Assembly (NCBI GenBank): GCA_902780135.1
Contig: CACZEK010000020.1
Coordinates: forward strand, 1-49,032
DNA length: 49,032 bases
Direction of reading: 5' to 3'
DNA from: an uncultured bacterium
GTDB lineage: Bacteria > Verrucomicrobiota > Lentisphaeria > Victivallales > UBA1829
The translations under genes and the position numbers were made by a program. Below, in pieces: positions 17,391 to 26,770 of the stretch (position 1 is the stretch's first letter; the number at the start of each line of letters is the position of its first letter). The notes beneath the pieces are model-generated. The model had not been told where the DNA came from, did not search any database, and saw nothing but the letters and a program-made list of their open reading frames with translations.

Positions 17391-17419
17391 ACTATAACAT
17401 GCGCACGGGAAAAATGCAA
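17391..17419 (-). promoter_or_regulatory. Promoter of rnpB
   Basis: Minus strand: -35 TTGCAT (17419-17414), 17-base spacer, -10 TATAGT (17396-17391). Confidence 0.85.
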
Positions 17420-17522
17420 GTCGTTTTCGCGTTTTTCGGCGCGGAAGATGCCGGGCGGACGCCGCACCGCCCGCGCCATGGAAAAGAAGGGAGCTTTTTC
17501 GTACTTTTTTTTCTTCCGCGGT

Positions 17523-17551
17523 TTGCAATCCGCCCTCCCGCGTGATACATT
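17523..17551 (+). promoter_or_regulatory. Promoter of the mcsA operon
   Basis: -35 TTGCAA (17523-17528), 17-base spacer, -10 TACATT (17546-17551). No CtsR-type direct heptad repeat was seen around it. Confidence 0.65.
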
Positions 17552-17601
17552 GTTTTGCTGAAACCTTGAGCAAATGAACGGAAAGAGCACAGGAGCAAGA
17601 C

Positions 17602-18267
17602 ATGATGCTGTGTCAGATATGCAAGGCCAACCCGGCCACCATTCACATACAGGAGATCGTCAACGGCGAGACCAACACCCTCCACATCTGCGCCGAATGC
17701 GCGAAAAAGCGCAATCTCGCCGAGGGAAACGCCGCGAATTCGCATTTTCACGAGATGCTCGAACGCCTCACGCAGGCGATCGCGAACAGCGCGGACCTGA
17801 AGCTCGCCGAGCTTTTCGAACAGAAAAAGCAGGAAGAGGAGGAGGCGCAGGATATCGTGTGCAATGCCTGCGGAACGACCTGGCAGGCATACAAAAAGAA
17901 CGGAAAGCTCGGATGCGCCGCATGCTATGATGAGTTCGGGCAGCGTCTCTTTGCGGACGCCGCGCTCGACCAGCACGGAAGCGTCCATTGCGGCAAGACG
18001 CCGCCCGAAACCGTCGAACAGCTTCAGGACGCGGCGGTCTCCGAACGCATCAACCTCCGGCGCGAACTCGAACGCATCCGCAAGGGGCTGGACGAATCCA
18101 TCCGCCGCGAGGAGTTCGAGCAGGCCGCCGAACTCCGCGACAGGATCGCCGAGATCGAGGCGGAACTCAAATCCGCCGAACTAATCCCCGACGAATCCGA
18201 GCCCGAAACCGTTCCGGAAACGCCCGCGAAGAAGCCCCACGCCCGGGGCAGGAGGAAAAGCTCATGA
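17602..18267 (+). CDS. mcsA: McsA-like zinc-finger/UVR protein
   Basis: 221 residues. In Firmicutes McsA activates the arginine kinase McsB, which marks proteins for ClpCP. Visible parts are an N-terminal treble-clef pair CQIC...CAEC (residues 4-33), a second pair CNACG...CAAC (about 86-114) and a C-terminal UVR helix pair INLRRELERIRKGLDESIRREEFEQAAELRDRI, of which the EFEQAAELRD part is diagnostic. A basic tail ends the protein. The start is the first of two adjacent ATG codons; the second is equally possible. The stop overlaps mcsB by ATGA, so the two are coupled. Confidence 0.88.
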   Translation: MMLCQICKANPATIHIQEIVNGETNTLHICAECAKKRNLAEGNAANSHFHEMLERLTQAIANSADLKLAELFEQKKQEEEEAQDIVCNACGTTWQAYKKNGKLGCAACYDEFGQRLFADAALDQHGSVHCGKTPPETVEQLQDAAVSERINLRRELERIRKGLDESIRREEFEQAAELRDRIAEIEAELKSAELIPDESEPETVPETPAKKPHARGRRKSS

Positions 18268-19358
18268 TCTTCCACCCGCGCATCCGCCACGTCGCCGCGA
18301 AGGGACCCGTCTTCATCGGACAGGGCCCCATCCTCTCCACCTTCCTCTCCCTCTCGCGCAACATCGAGGGATTCCAGTTCCCCGCGACCGCCTCCGCCAA
18401 CACCCTGGAGTCGGTCGCCGAGCTGGGGCTCGCCGCCATGCACCATGAGGACGTGCGCAGCCTGCTCCCGAACATGTTCCAGATCAGGCACGAACTCCTG
18501 ACCACGTCCGACCGCGAGCTGCTCGTGGAACGCGAGCTGATGGAGCATTCCCAGACCGACATCGCCGCGTGCCGCGTGTTCGTCTGCGCCGAGGACGGTT
18601 CGACTTCGGTCCTCCTGAACGGCGACGACCACATCTGGCTTCACATGACCGCGCCCGGACTGGCGTTCCGCGAACTCTGGGACCGCATGTCCGCCCTCGA
18701 ATCCGCCCTCGCACGCCATCTCCGTTTCGCGTTCCATCCGAGATTCGGCTACCTGACCAGCTCCCCCGCCCTCGCCGGAACGGGGCTCAGGATCACGTTC
18801 CTGATCCACCTGCCCGCGCTCGGACTCTCCGGCCGCAGGAAACGCATCCTCGAACGACTGGGGGACGCCGGGCTCTCCGCGGAGCCGTATTTCCCCGTCG
18901 ACGGGAAGGCAGCCGGAAACCTCTATCTCATCTCCAACCGCACCACGCTCGGCGAACGCGAAGAGGACCTCGGTCTCCGCATGACGGAGATCGTCACGGC
19001 GATCTCCCGCGAGGAGGAACGCACCCGCGCAGACCTCATCGGCAGACAGAAGCTGCTGTTCCTCAACGCCTGCGGGCGCGCCTACGGGCTGCTCCGCAAC
19101 ACCTATCTCATCCCGACTTCGGAAGCGCTCGACGCCCTCTCCATCATGAAGCTCGGCGCGGATTCCGGCGTCTTCCGGCAGTTCACGCGGCAGGACTGGG
19201 CGGAACTCCTCCTCGAATGCCAGCCCGCGCACCTCTGCTGCCGCATGAACATGGCGCTTACGCCCCTCGAACGAGGGAAGTACCGCGCGACGTGTTTCCG
19301 CGAACGCCTCCACGGGCCGGAAGCGGCGGAGGAAACCGGAGAAGAAACGGGGATCTGA
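18264..19358 (+). CDS. mcsB: McsB-like phosphagen kinase family protein, probable pseudokinase
   Basis: 364 residues, homologous along its length to protein arginine kinase McsB: NGDDHIWLH, FGYLTSSPALAGTGLRI, GNLYLISNRTTLG and the C-terminal FRERLH are all recognisable. Compared with Bacillus McsB as I remember it, several ATP- and substrate-site residues are replaced: SRIRLAR is here TFLSLSR (26-32), NEEDHIR is NGDDHIW (119-125), the TSCPTN cysteine is Ser167, and the RGIYGEGS loop is degenerate (around 205-214). R176 in GTGLR is kept. The N-terminus is also shorter. It has a perfect AGGAGG ribosome site and is coupled to mcsA. I read it as a non-catalytic partner of McsA. Confidence 0.82.
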   Translation: MIFHPRIRHVAAKGPVFIGQGPILSTFLSLSRNIEGFQFPATASANTLESVAELGLAAMHHEDVRSLLPNMFQIRHELLTTSDRELLVERELMEHSQTDIAACRVFVCAEDGSTSVLLNGDDHIWLHMTAPGLAFRELWDRMSALESALARHLRFAFHPRFGYLTSSPALAGTGLRITFLIHLPALGLSGRRKRILERLGDAGLSAEPYFPVDGKAAGNLYLISNRTTLGEREEDLGLRMTEIVTAISREEERTRADLIGRQKLLFLNACGRAYGLLRNTYLIPTSEALDALSIMKLGADSGVFRQFTRQDWAELLLECQPAHLCCRMNMALTPLERGKYRATCFRERLHGPEAAEETGEETGI

Positions 19359-19407
19359 GCCGTTCCCATCCCCCGCACACGGACAAATAAACTCAGACCG
19401 GGCCGAC

Positions 19408-21354
19408 ATGGACACCACATTCTTCAGCATCGCGCTTGCCGTCCTCGAAATGACGTTCCTTTTCGTGACGCTCCTGCTGCTTCACGGCCTGAAGAAACAG
19501 CTCGGCGCCCCGGCGTCCTACGTCGCCATGGGCCTGCTCTTCGGGTTCACGCAGTTCGCGGGCGCGGGCGGCATCACGATCGTCACGGGCTACTCTGGGT
19601 TCGACATCCCTCTGTCGTCCGGCGTGCTCATGCTGCCGTTCCTCGGCATCCTCGCCGTGATCTACATTGCCGACGGCACGCTGTCCGCCCAGCGCGTGAT
19701 CATCGGGCTGATGATCTCGCTCGCGCTGTATCTCTACCTGGCGCATCTGACCGTGACGCAGGCGGAAATGCTCCCGCCGCAGGACACCGCCGCCGACCAG
19801 CTCCCCGTGGCGTTCGCAGCCATGATGCGCAGCAGCCTCGGCGTGATGGCGGCGAACGTGCTGTCCTTCACGGTCGACATCTTCCTGATCCCGATCTTCT
19901 ACCAGGGCCTCCGAAACCGCCGCATCAACCTCTTCCTCTGCGTCGCCGCCTCGCTCATCGCCGTCCAGCTGAGCGACGCACTCGTCTTCTCCGCCGTCTA
20001 CCGCTGGGGCCGCCCGGACTGGTGGCTCGACCTGGAGACGTCCTACCTCTTCAAGACGCTCATGGTGCTCTGGCTCAGCGTCATCATCACGTTCTACATC
20101 TCCCGCATCCGCTACGAACTGCCCGGCGAGGGACGCGGCGCGCTCGACATCGTGATCGCGTTCTTCGGCAACTACGGCAAGCGCGTCGAACTGGAAAAGA
20201 CGCTCCGCGACACCGAGGAACGCTACCGCGTGCTGTTCCGCAACGCCGTCGCCAGCATCTTCCTGACCGACCCGGACGGCGTCATATCGGAGGTCAACGA
20301 CTCCGCCGCCACCACCCTCGGGACGACCGCCGACGAACTGAAGAACAAATCCTTCCCGGAGCTCGTCGGGATCGGACGGGAGAAGTGGGACGCGCTTCTG
20401 ACGGAACCCGAAGCCCGCTACACCGCCACGCCGCCCGGCACGGACCGCATCCTCGAGCTCGCCATCAACCGCGTCGTCATCGACGAGACCCCGATGGCGC
20501 TGATCCACGGGCGCGACGTGACCGAACGGACGCGCCTCGAACGCGAACGCGAAGTCTGGCGCGAACAGACGTTCCACCGGCAGCGTCTCGAATCCATCGG
20601 CGAGCTGGCGGGTGGCATCGCGCACGACTTCAACAACTTCCTCCAGGCGATCCAGGGGCATCTCGACCTCATCAAGTACATGTACCCCGTCCGCGAGGAG
20701 AACGCCCGCCGCCACATCGAGGTCATCGACACCATCACCGAACGCGCCGCCACCCTCACGCGCGACCTGCTCGGATTCGCCCGGCGCGGCAATTTCACCG
20801 CCTCCGAGATCGACCTCGCCGTCTTCCTGAACACCTCCGCCGCCATGTTCCTGCCCTCCGCTTCCGGCATCGACTTCAAGCTCGACCTCCCGGACAAACA
20901 CGCAGACAATGCACCCCTGGTCGTACGCGGCGACTCCGTCCAGCTCCAGCAGGTCATCCTGAACCTCCTCATGAACGCCCGCGACGCCGTGCGGAAGATA
21001 CCCGAACACGACCGCCGCATCACCATCTCCCTCGGCACGCCCGCCGCGCTCGGCGTCGACCCGCTCCCGCCCCCCGACGCCGACGTCTCCCCGGACGCCC
21101 GCTACTGCGTGATCCGCATCAAGGACTCCGGACCCGGCGTCCCCGACGACCTCCGCGCGCGCATCTTCGAGCCGTTCTTCACCACGAAGCCGGTCGGACA
21201 GGGCACCGGCATGGGACTCTCCATGGCGTACGGCATCCTGATCTCGCACAAAGGCTGGCTCCAGCTCGACCCGCCCTCCCCCGGCGCGCCGGGAGCCGCC
21301 TTCTCGCTCTTCCTCCCCCTCAGGGAACCGGTTCAATCGGCGCAGAAGCAGTAA
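19408..21354 (+). CDS. Membrane sensor histidine kinase with PAS domain
   Basis: 648 residues. Six or seven membrane segments fill residues 5-240. A coiled linker leads to a PAS domain at about 267-380 (YRVLFRNAVASIFLTDPDG). The HisKA H-box ELAGGIAHDFNNFLQ places the phosphorylated histidine at H406. The ATPase domain has the N-box NLLMNARDAV, G1 DSGPGVP, F-box FEPFFTTK and G2 GTGMGLSMAYG. No response regulator gene is adjacent. It follows mcsB by 49 bases without a promoter, so it probably belongs to the mcsA operon. The signal and partner are unknown. Confidence 0.9.
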   Translation: MDTTFFSIALAVLEMTFLFVTLLLLHGLKKQLGAPASYVAMGLLFGFTQFAGAGGITIVTGYSGFDIPLSSGVLMLPFLGILAVIYIADGTLSAQRVIIGLMISLALYLYLAHLTVTQAEMLPPQDTAADQLPVAFAAMMRSSLGVMAANVLSFTVDIFLIPIFYQGLRNRRINLFLCVAASLIAVQLSDALVFSAVYRWGRPDWWLDLETSYLFKTLMVLWLSVIITFYISRIRYELPGEGRGALDIVIAFFGNYGKRVELEKTLRDTEERYRVLFRNAVASIFLTDPDGVISEVNDSAATTLGTTADELKNKSFPELVGIGREKWDALLTEPEARYTATPPGTDRILELAINRVVIDETPMALIHGRDVTERTRLEREREVWREQTFHRQRLESIGELAGGIAHDFNNFLQAIQGHLDLIKYMYPVREENARRHIEVIDTITERAATLTRDLLGFARRGNFTASEIDLAVFLNTSAAMFLPSASGIDFKLDLPDKHADNAPLVVRGDSVQLQQVILNLLMNARDAVRKIPEHDRRITISLGTPAALGVDPLPPPDADVSPDARYCVIRIKDSGPGVPDDLRARIFEPFFTTKPVGQGTGMGLSMAYGILISHKGWLQLDPPSPGAPGAAFSLFLPLREPVQSAQKQ

Positions 21355-21412
21355 CAGTAATCCGCGCAGGGATAAGTTTTCCGCTTTTCGGCTGATTCGC
21401 ATGCGCACGCCC

Positions 21413-21441
21413 TTGACTTTTCCCGTCTCCGCATGTAGATT
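21413..21441 (+). promoter_or_regulatory. Promoter of purD
   Basis: -35 TTGACT (21413-21418), 17-base spacer, -10 TAGATT (21436-21441). The leader of about 65 bases shows no purine riboswitch core. Confidence 0.7.
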
Positions 21442-21513
21442 ATCGTGTTTCTTTTTATAAAAACATGACGGCGGATTGTATTCCGCCCGACCATCCAAGG
21501 AGACCCCCCGATT

Positions 21514-22803
21514 ATGAATATCCTCGTGCTCGGTAGCGGCGGCCGCGAACACGCGATCTGCCGCAGTTTGAAGCTCAGCCCGGAAACCGAACGCCTGTTC
21601 TGCATCCCCGGCAGCCCCGGCATCGCGCAGATCGCCGAGTGCCCGGCGGACGTCCCCGGCTCCGACTGGGCCGCCATCGCAGACTGGGCGGCCGCGAACG
21701 GCATCGACTTCGTGGTCGTCGGCCCGGAAGCGCCGCTGTGCGACGGCGCGGCCGACCTCATCCGCGCGAAGGGCATCCCGGTCTTCGGCCCCTCGAAGGC
21801 CGCCGCGCAGCTCGAAGGCAGCAAGGATTTCTCCAAGAAGTTCATGGACAAATACGGCATCCCGACCGCCGCGTTCGCCACGTTCGACAACGCCGCGGAC
21901 GCCCGCGCCTACGTGAACGCGCAGTACGACGCCGGACGCGAGCTCGTCGTGAAGGCGGACGGCCTCGCCGCGGGCAAAGGCGTGATCGTCTCGAAGGACC
22001 GCGCCGATGCGCTCGCCGCCGTGGATGCGTGTTTCAGCGGGGCGTTCGGCGCCGCCGGAGCGCGCGTCGTGCTGGAGGAGCTTCTCGTCGGCGAGGAAGC
22101 CTCCATTTTCGCGCTCGTCGACGGGAAGACGATCACCGCGCTCGCCAGTTCGCAGGACCACAAGCGCCAGCTCGACGGCGACAAGGGCCCGAACACCGGC
22201 GGCATGGGCGCGTATTCCCCCGCCCCGGTCGTGACCGACACCCTCATGGCGGAGGTTCAGGAAAAGGTCCTGAACCCCTTCCTCGCCGGGATCCAGGCGG
22301 AAAAACTCGACTACCGCGGCCTCATCTACGCCGGGATCATGGTCACGAAGGACGGCCCGAAGGTGCTCGAGTTCAACGTGCGCTTCGGCGACCCCGAGAC
22401 CGAGGCGGTGCTCCCGCGCCTGCGTTCCAGCCTCGCCGACGCCCTCTACAAGACCGCGACCGGACGTCTCTCCGAGGTCAAACTCGACTGGAATCCCGAT
22501 CCGTGCGTCTGCGTGGTGCTCGCGTCCGGCGAATACCCCGCCGGGCCCATCGTGAAGGGGCATGTCATCAGCGGCATCGAAGAGGCCGAGGCGAAGGGCG
22601 CGGTCGTATTCCACGCCGGGACCGCCATGCAGGACGGCAAGTTCGTGAACAAGGGCGGCCGCGTGCTGGTCGTCTCGAAGAGCGCGCCGACCATCCAGGC
22701 GGCGATCGACGCAGTCTACGACGCGCTTTCCCCGATCTCGTGGGAGAACATGCAGTACCGCCGCGACATCGCGAAAAAAGCCCTGAAGCACCTTCAATCC
22801 TGA
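21514..22803 (+). CDS. purD: Phosphoribosylamine-glycine ligase (GARS)
   Basis: 429 residues, full length. It catalyses the second step of purine synthesis, joining glycine to phosphoribosylamine with ATP. Motifs in order: MNILVLGSGGREHAI, SKDFSKKFMDKYGIPTA, VVKADGLAAGKGVIV (ATP-grasp), NTGGMGAYSPAP and EFNVRFGDPETEAVLPRL. It is a stand-alone enzyme, not fused to purN or purM. AAGGAG lies upstream of the start. It is the first gene of a probable transcript with the DUF4380 gene. Confidence 0.96.
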   Translation: MNILVLGSGGREHAICRSLKLSPETERLFCIPGSPGIAQIAECPADVPGSDWAAIADWAAANGIDFVVVGPEAPLCDGAADLIRAKGIPVFGPSKAAAQLEGSKDFSKKFMDKYGIPTAAFATFDNAADARAYVNAQYDAGRELVVKADGLAAGKGVIVSKDRADALAAVDACFSGAFGAAGARVVLEELLVGEEASIFALVDGKTITALASSQDHKRQLDGDKGPNTGGMGAYSPAPVVTDTLMAEVQEKVLNPFLAGIQAEKLDYRGLIYAGIMVTKDGPKVLEFNVRFGDPETEAVLPRLRSSLADALYKTATGRLSEVKLDWNPDPCVCVVLASGEYPAGPIVKGHVISGIEEAEAKGAVVFHAGTAMQDGKFVNKGGRVLVVSKSAPTIQAAIDAVYDALSPISWENMQYRRDIAKKALKHLQS

Positions 22804-22847
22804 GTTCAAACAAACTTACATATCTTACCCGAAAGGAATCTCCGACC

Positions 22848-23798
22848 ATGAGCCTCCAGAAAATCGAATACAAAGGCTGGAAAGACTGCCTCCTCCTCGA
22901 AAACGACGCCATCGAGCTCGTCGTCTCCGTCGGCCTCGGCCCCCGCGTCCTCTCGTTCAAGCGCAAGGGCGGCGCAAACTTCTTCAAGAATTTCGACGAC
23001 CAGATGGCGAACGTCTCGCAGGACACCTGGCAGAGCTACGGCGGACACCGCCTGTGGCACGCGCCGGAAGTCTGGACCCGCACCTATTACCCGGACGTCC
23101 AGCCGGTCAAATACGAATGGGAAGAAAACACCCGCATGGTGTTCGGCGGCCTCGACGTCCCCTGCTCCCGCCTCACGCTCACCTGCGAGACCGAAACGAC
23201 CTCCCGCCTCCAGAAGGAGATCGTGATCGACTTCCCCGCCTCCGGCAGCCTCGTGAAGGTCACGCACCGCATCTACAACCGCGGCCCGTGGGCTGCCAAA
23301 TTCGCCCCGTGGGCGCTCTCCGTCATGGCCCCCGGCGGCACGGTCATCGTCCCGCAGGAACCCTTCGTGCCGCACGGACCGGGCGAAGGCCAGTCCTTCG
23401 CCGCCGGACGCGCGATCGTGCTGTGGCAGTTCACGAACATGGCGGACCCGCGGTTCGTCTGGGGCAAGCGCTTCATCCGCATGAGCCAGGACGACGCGTA
23501 TCCGACCAAGCAGAAATTCGGTGGCATGATCAAGCCCGGCTGGGCCGCCTACGCCTTCGGCGCGGAGCTCTTCATCAAGCACTTCGCGTTCTTCCCCGGC
23601 GCGAACTACCCGGACTACGGCTGCAACGCCGAGTTCTACACCGAGCCCGGCATGCTTGAGATCGAATCCCTCGGCCCGGAAGTCCCGGTCGAACCCGGCG
23701 ATTTCGCCGAGCACATCGAGACCTGGCAGATCGAGCAGGTCGAGGCGTCCAAAGACGACGACACGCTCGCCGGACAGCTCCAGCCCTTCGGCATCTGA
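22848..23798 (+). CDS. DUF4380 protein, aldose-epimerase-like fold
   Basis: 316 residues. The N-terminal pattern LENDAIELVVSVGLGPRVLSF and the following GGANFFKNF match DUF4380 proteins, which have a galactose-mutarotase-like beta-sandwich. GGHRLWHAPE supplies histidines in the place where epimerases hold their sugar, but catalysis is unproven for the family. No signal peptide is seen, so it is cytoplasmic. AAAGGA precedes the start. It lies 44 bases after purD with no obvious promoter of its own. Confidence 0.75.
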   Translation: MSLQKIEYKGWKDCLLLENDAIELVVSVGLGPRVLSFKRKGGANFFKNFDDQMANVSQDTWQSYGGHRLWHAPEVWTRTYYPDVQPVKYEWEENTRMVFGGLDVPCSRLTLTCETETTSRLQKEIVIDFPASGSLVKVTHRIYNRGPWAAKFAPWALSVMAPGGTVIVPQEPFVPHGPGEGQSFAAGRAIVLWQFTNMADPRFVWGKRFIRMSQDDAYPTKQKFGGMIKPGWAAYAFGAELFIKHFAFFPGANYPDYGCNAEFYTEPGMLEIESLGPEVPVEPGDFAEHIETWQIEQVEASKDDDTLAGQLQPFGI

Positions 23799-23897
23799 GC
23801 GCAGTTTCGCCCGAATCCCGCTCCATTTGCTTTCCCTGCCGGTCCCATCCGGCGGTGCGAAAAAAGTGGGGCGGCTCTTTTTTCAGGAGTTTCCCAA

Positions 23898-24629
23898 ATG
23901 ACGAAGACTGATTCCAGACGCATCACTTTCACCCAGATCTCCCTGTTCAGCGTCCTGCTCGGCGGACACTACGGCGGGACCGTCAGCGTCGGCGAAGCGA
24001 AAAGCTTCGGGAACCTGGCGATCGCCACCATGGACCGCCTCGACGGCGAAGTCCAGATGATCGACGGCGTGCTCTACCAGGCGTGCGCGGACGGACGGGT
24101 CCGGCTTCCCGGAGACGCGGAGACGATCCCGTTCGGCACGGTCGCGGATTTCCGCCCCGAACACGAACTGAAACTGGACGGGATCCCCTCCTACGAGGCG
24201 TTCGAGGAGAGGATGAAGGATATTTGCCCCGGAGAGGATTTTCCGCTCGCGATTCGCCTCGCGGGCCGGTTCGGTTTCATGAAAGTCCGCACCGTCAGAC
24301 GCCAGGAACGCGACGGCGTCGGCCTCGCCGAAGCGGCGAAGGACGAGGCGGTCTTCGAGTGGAAGGACATTTCCGGCGACCTGATCGGATTCCGTCTGCC
24401 CGGATACGTCGCCGGCGTCAACGCGCCCGGCTGGCATCTGCATTTCATGGATGCGGACCGACTGCACGGCGGACACGTGGTGAATTTCGCCCTGTCCGGG
24501 GGAGACCTGAGCTTCTGCCGCGCGAACGATTACCGGATCCGTCTGCCCGACACGCCCGACGCGTTCGCCGGGCTTGACCTGAACCGGGACTGGAGCGGGG
24601 ATTTGAAAAAGGCGGAAGCGGAACGCTGA
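23898..24629 (+). CDS. alsD: Alpha-acetolactate decarboxylase
   Basis: 243 residues, family AlsD/BudA. It converts 2-acetolactate to acetoin, the neutral fermentation branch that spares acid production. The family pattern is clear: ISLFSVLLGGHYGGTVSV, FGNLAIATMDRLDGEVQMIDG and PFGTVADFRP in the N-terminal half, then GDLIGFRLPGYVAGVNAPGW, HLHFMDADRLHGGHV (His residues of the zinc site) and VNFALSG. No signal peptide. It stands between the DUF4380 gene and guaB. No acetolactate synthase is adjacent. Control by Rex would make sense, but no operator was found. Confidence 0.9.
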   Translation: MTKTDSRRITFTQISLFSVLLGGHYGGTVSVGEAKSFGNLAIATMDRLDGEVQMIDGVLYQACADGRVRLPGDAETIPFGTVADFRPEHELKLDGIPSYEAFEERMKDICPGEDFPLAIRLAGRFGFMKVRTVRRQERDGVGLAEAAKDEAVFEWKDISGDLIGFRLPGYVAGVNAPGWHLHFMDADRLHGGHVVNFALSGGDLSFCRANDYRIRLPDTPDAFAGLDLNRDWSGDLKKAEAER

Positions 24630-24779
24630 CGCTTCAAAAATCATCTTTTCGAAAATGCACAGCCGGAGCGAAGCCTTTTTCCGTCCCGGCATCGCCCGTT
24701 CGTTTTATCTCCGGGAAAGGACAGAAAGACCCGGCGTCCGCTTTTTTGGAAAAAAACAGCCGAATCGACGGTTTCCAAA

Positions 24780-24807
24780 TTGAAAAAACAGAAAAACACA
24801 GTATATT
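24780..24807 (+). promoter_or_regulatory. Promoter of guaB
   Basis: -35 TTGAAA (24780-24785), 16-base spacer, -10 TATATT (24802-24807). It leaves a leader of about 70 bases. Confidence 0.75.
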
Positions 24808-24885
24808 ATATTGGCAAATGGTATTGAAAAACAAAGCCGTTGCCAAGTGCCTGACGCGGCCCGGCGCAAACGATCGGAGCAGCTT

Positions 24886-26385
24886 ATGAGCAATCAAAAC
24901 ATCGACGCCTTCATGGCGAACTTCAAGTTCGAAAGCCTCACTTTCGACGACATCTCCCTCCTGACCCAGTATGCCGATTTCCTCCCCTCGGACACTGACA
25001 TCTCCACGAAGTTCTCCCGCAACATCAAGCTGAACATCCCGTTCGTGAGCGCCGCCATGGACACCGTGACCGAGGCGGAAATGGCGATCGCCATGGCAAA
25101 GCAGGGCGGCATCGGCGTCATCCACAAGAACCTCGACGTGCAGACCCAGGCCGAGGAAGTCCGCAAGGTCAAATTCTACCTCAACGGCTTCATCAAGACC
25201 CCGATCACCTTCCGCGAAGACCAGACCGTGCAGGAGATGCTCAACTACAAGCACGCGCACAATTTCTCGTTCTCCGGATTCCCCATCGTGGACGCCAACG
25301 GCAAGCTCGTCGGCATCATCACCGCCCGCGACATCAAATTCCTCTCCAGCTTCGACATCCCGATCCGCGACGTCATGACCAAGCCGGTCGTGTTCGCCAA
25401 CGGCGCGCCCTCGCTGGAGGACGCCTTCCAGATCATGATGAAGAACAAGGTCGGCAAGCTCCCGACCATCGACGCCGACGGCAAGCTCACCGGGCTCTTC
25501 AGCTTCACCGACGTCCGCACGCTCATTGAGAACATGGAGCCCGCGTACAACCGCGACGCCGAGCACCGTCTGCGCGTGGCGGCCGCCGTCGGCCCGTACA
25601 ACGAGGACCGCATCGAGGCTTTGGCGCAGGCGGGAGTCGACGCGTTCGTGATCGACACCGCGCACGGCCACAGCAAGGGCGTGATCGACACGGTGAAATA
25701 CATCAAGGACAAATATGCGGGCATCGACGTCGTGGCGGGCAACATCGCCACGTACGACGCCGCCAAGGCGCTGCTCGACGCGGGCGTCGACGCGGTGAAG
25801 GTCGGCATCGGCCCCGGCTCCATCTGCACCACGCGCGTCGTGGCGGGCGTCGGCACCCCGCAGGTCTCCGCCATCTACGAGGCGTACAAGGCGATCGGCG
25901 AGGAAGTCCCGATCATCGCGGACGGCGGCATCAAGCAGTCCGGCGACGTGCCGAAGGCGATCGCGGTCGGCGCGTCCTGCGTCATGATGGGCTCCGTCCT
26001 CGCGGGCACGCTCGAAGGACCCGGCGAAAAGACGTTCCGCAACGGCCGCCGCTACGTGCTCTACCGCGGCATGGGCAGCCTCGTCGCCATGCAGAAGTCC
26101 AAGGGCAGCCGCGAACGCTACGGCCAGAAGGACACCGACGACGTGAAGCAGATCGTCCCGCAGGGCGTCGAAGGCATGGTCCCCTACCGCGGCTCCCTCA
26201 GCGAAGTCCTCTGCCAGTTCATCGGCGGCCTCCGCTACTCCCTCGGCTACTGCGGCACCAAGACCATCCCCGAGCTCCGCGCACGCGCCAAAGTCACGCG
26301 CGTCAGCCCCTCCGCCCTGAAGGAGGCGCATCCGCACGACATCATCATGACGCGCGACGCTCCGAACTACATGCAGGAAAACTGA
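24886..26385 (+). CDS. guaB: IMP dehydrogenase
   Basis: 499 residues, normal length. It oxidises IMP to XMP with NAD+, the committed step to guanine nucleotides. The TIM barrel starts with [19 protein letters not shown]; two CBS domains lie at about 110-220; the catalytic loop [17 protein letters not shown] holds the nucleophile C314; the flap region [10 protein letters not shown] is intact. The start at 24886 has GGAG eight bases upstream and fits the promoter. A small membrane protein gene follows after 48 bases. Confidence 0.96.
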   Translation: MSNQNIDAFMANFKFESLTFDDISLLTQYADFLPSDTDISTKFSRNIKLNIPFVSAAMDTVTEAEMAIAMAKQGGIGVIHKNLDVQTQAEEVRKVKFYLNGFIKTPITFREDQTVQEMLNYKHAHNFSFSGFPIVDANGKLVGIITARDIKFLSSFDIPIRDVMTKPVVFANGAPSLEDAFQIMMKNKVGKLPTIDADGKLTGLFSFTDVRTLIENMEPAYNRDAEHRLRVAAAVGPYNEDRIEALAQAGVDAFVIDTAHGHSKGVIDTVKYIKDKYAGIDVVAGNIATYDAAKALLDAGVDAVKVGIGPGSICTTRVVAGVGTPQVSAIYEAYKAIGEEVPIIADGGIKQSGDVPKAIAVGASCVMMGSVLAGTLEGPGEKTFRNGRRYVLYRGMGSLVAMQKSKGSRERYGQKDTDDVKQIVPQGVEGMVPYRGSLSEVLCQFIGGLRYSLGYCGTKTIPELRARAKVTRVSPSALKEAHPHDIIMTRDAPNYMQEN

Positions 26386-26433
26386 GCCGGTCATTCCTCC
26401 GGCTCCCAACGAAACACGGGAAAGATCGCGGCC

Positions 26434-26757
26434 ATGTTCAAGTTTCTGCTCTCGCTGCTGATCTCTCCCGTGCTTTTTCTGCTCGCGCTGGACGGCATCG
26501 CCGCGGGCATCTGCAAGTGGATCGTCTCCCGCGGCTTCTCCGGCGTGGAGTCCGCCGCGCATTCGGCGAAAGCCACCGCCTATTTCATGATCGCGAGCGG
26601 GCTGACGCTGAGCGTGATCTGCGTCGCGCTGGGCATCCCGCTCATAGTCCTGTCGTTCGTCTTCAAGAGCTGGCGGCGCGCGCTCGTCTGCATCGGCATC
26701 ACCCTCGCCGCCGCCGCGCTCTGGCGATATTTCATGCTCCTGCCGTATTTCCTCTGA
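26434..26757 (+). CDS. Unknown small membrane protein
   Basis: 107 residues with three hydrophobic segments at about 4-28, 48-75 and 83-105, separated by short basic loops (KSWRR). No family recognised. It sits between guaB and pdxB with gaps of 48 and 13 bases, so it is probably cotranscribed with pdxB. Confidence 0.75.
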   Translation: MFKFLLSLLISPVLFLLALDGIAAGICKWIVSRGFSGVESAAHSAKATAYFMIASGLTLSVICVALGIPLIVLSFVFKSWRRALVCIGITLAAAALWRYFMLLPYFL

Positions 26758-26770
26758 GGCGGACCGGATC

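Noticed and set aside
24808..24885. Possible riboswitch in the guaB leader
   Set aside because: The leader is about 70 bases and shows no recognised riboswitch core or paired expression platform.
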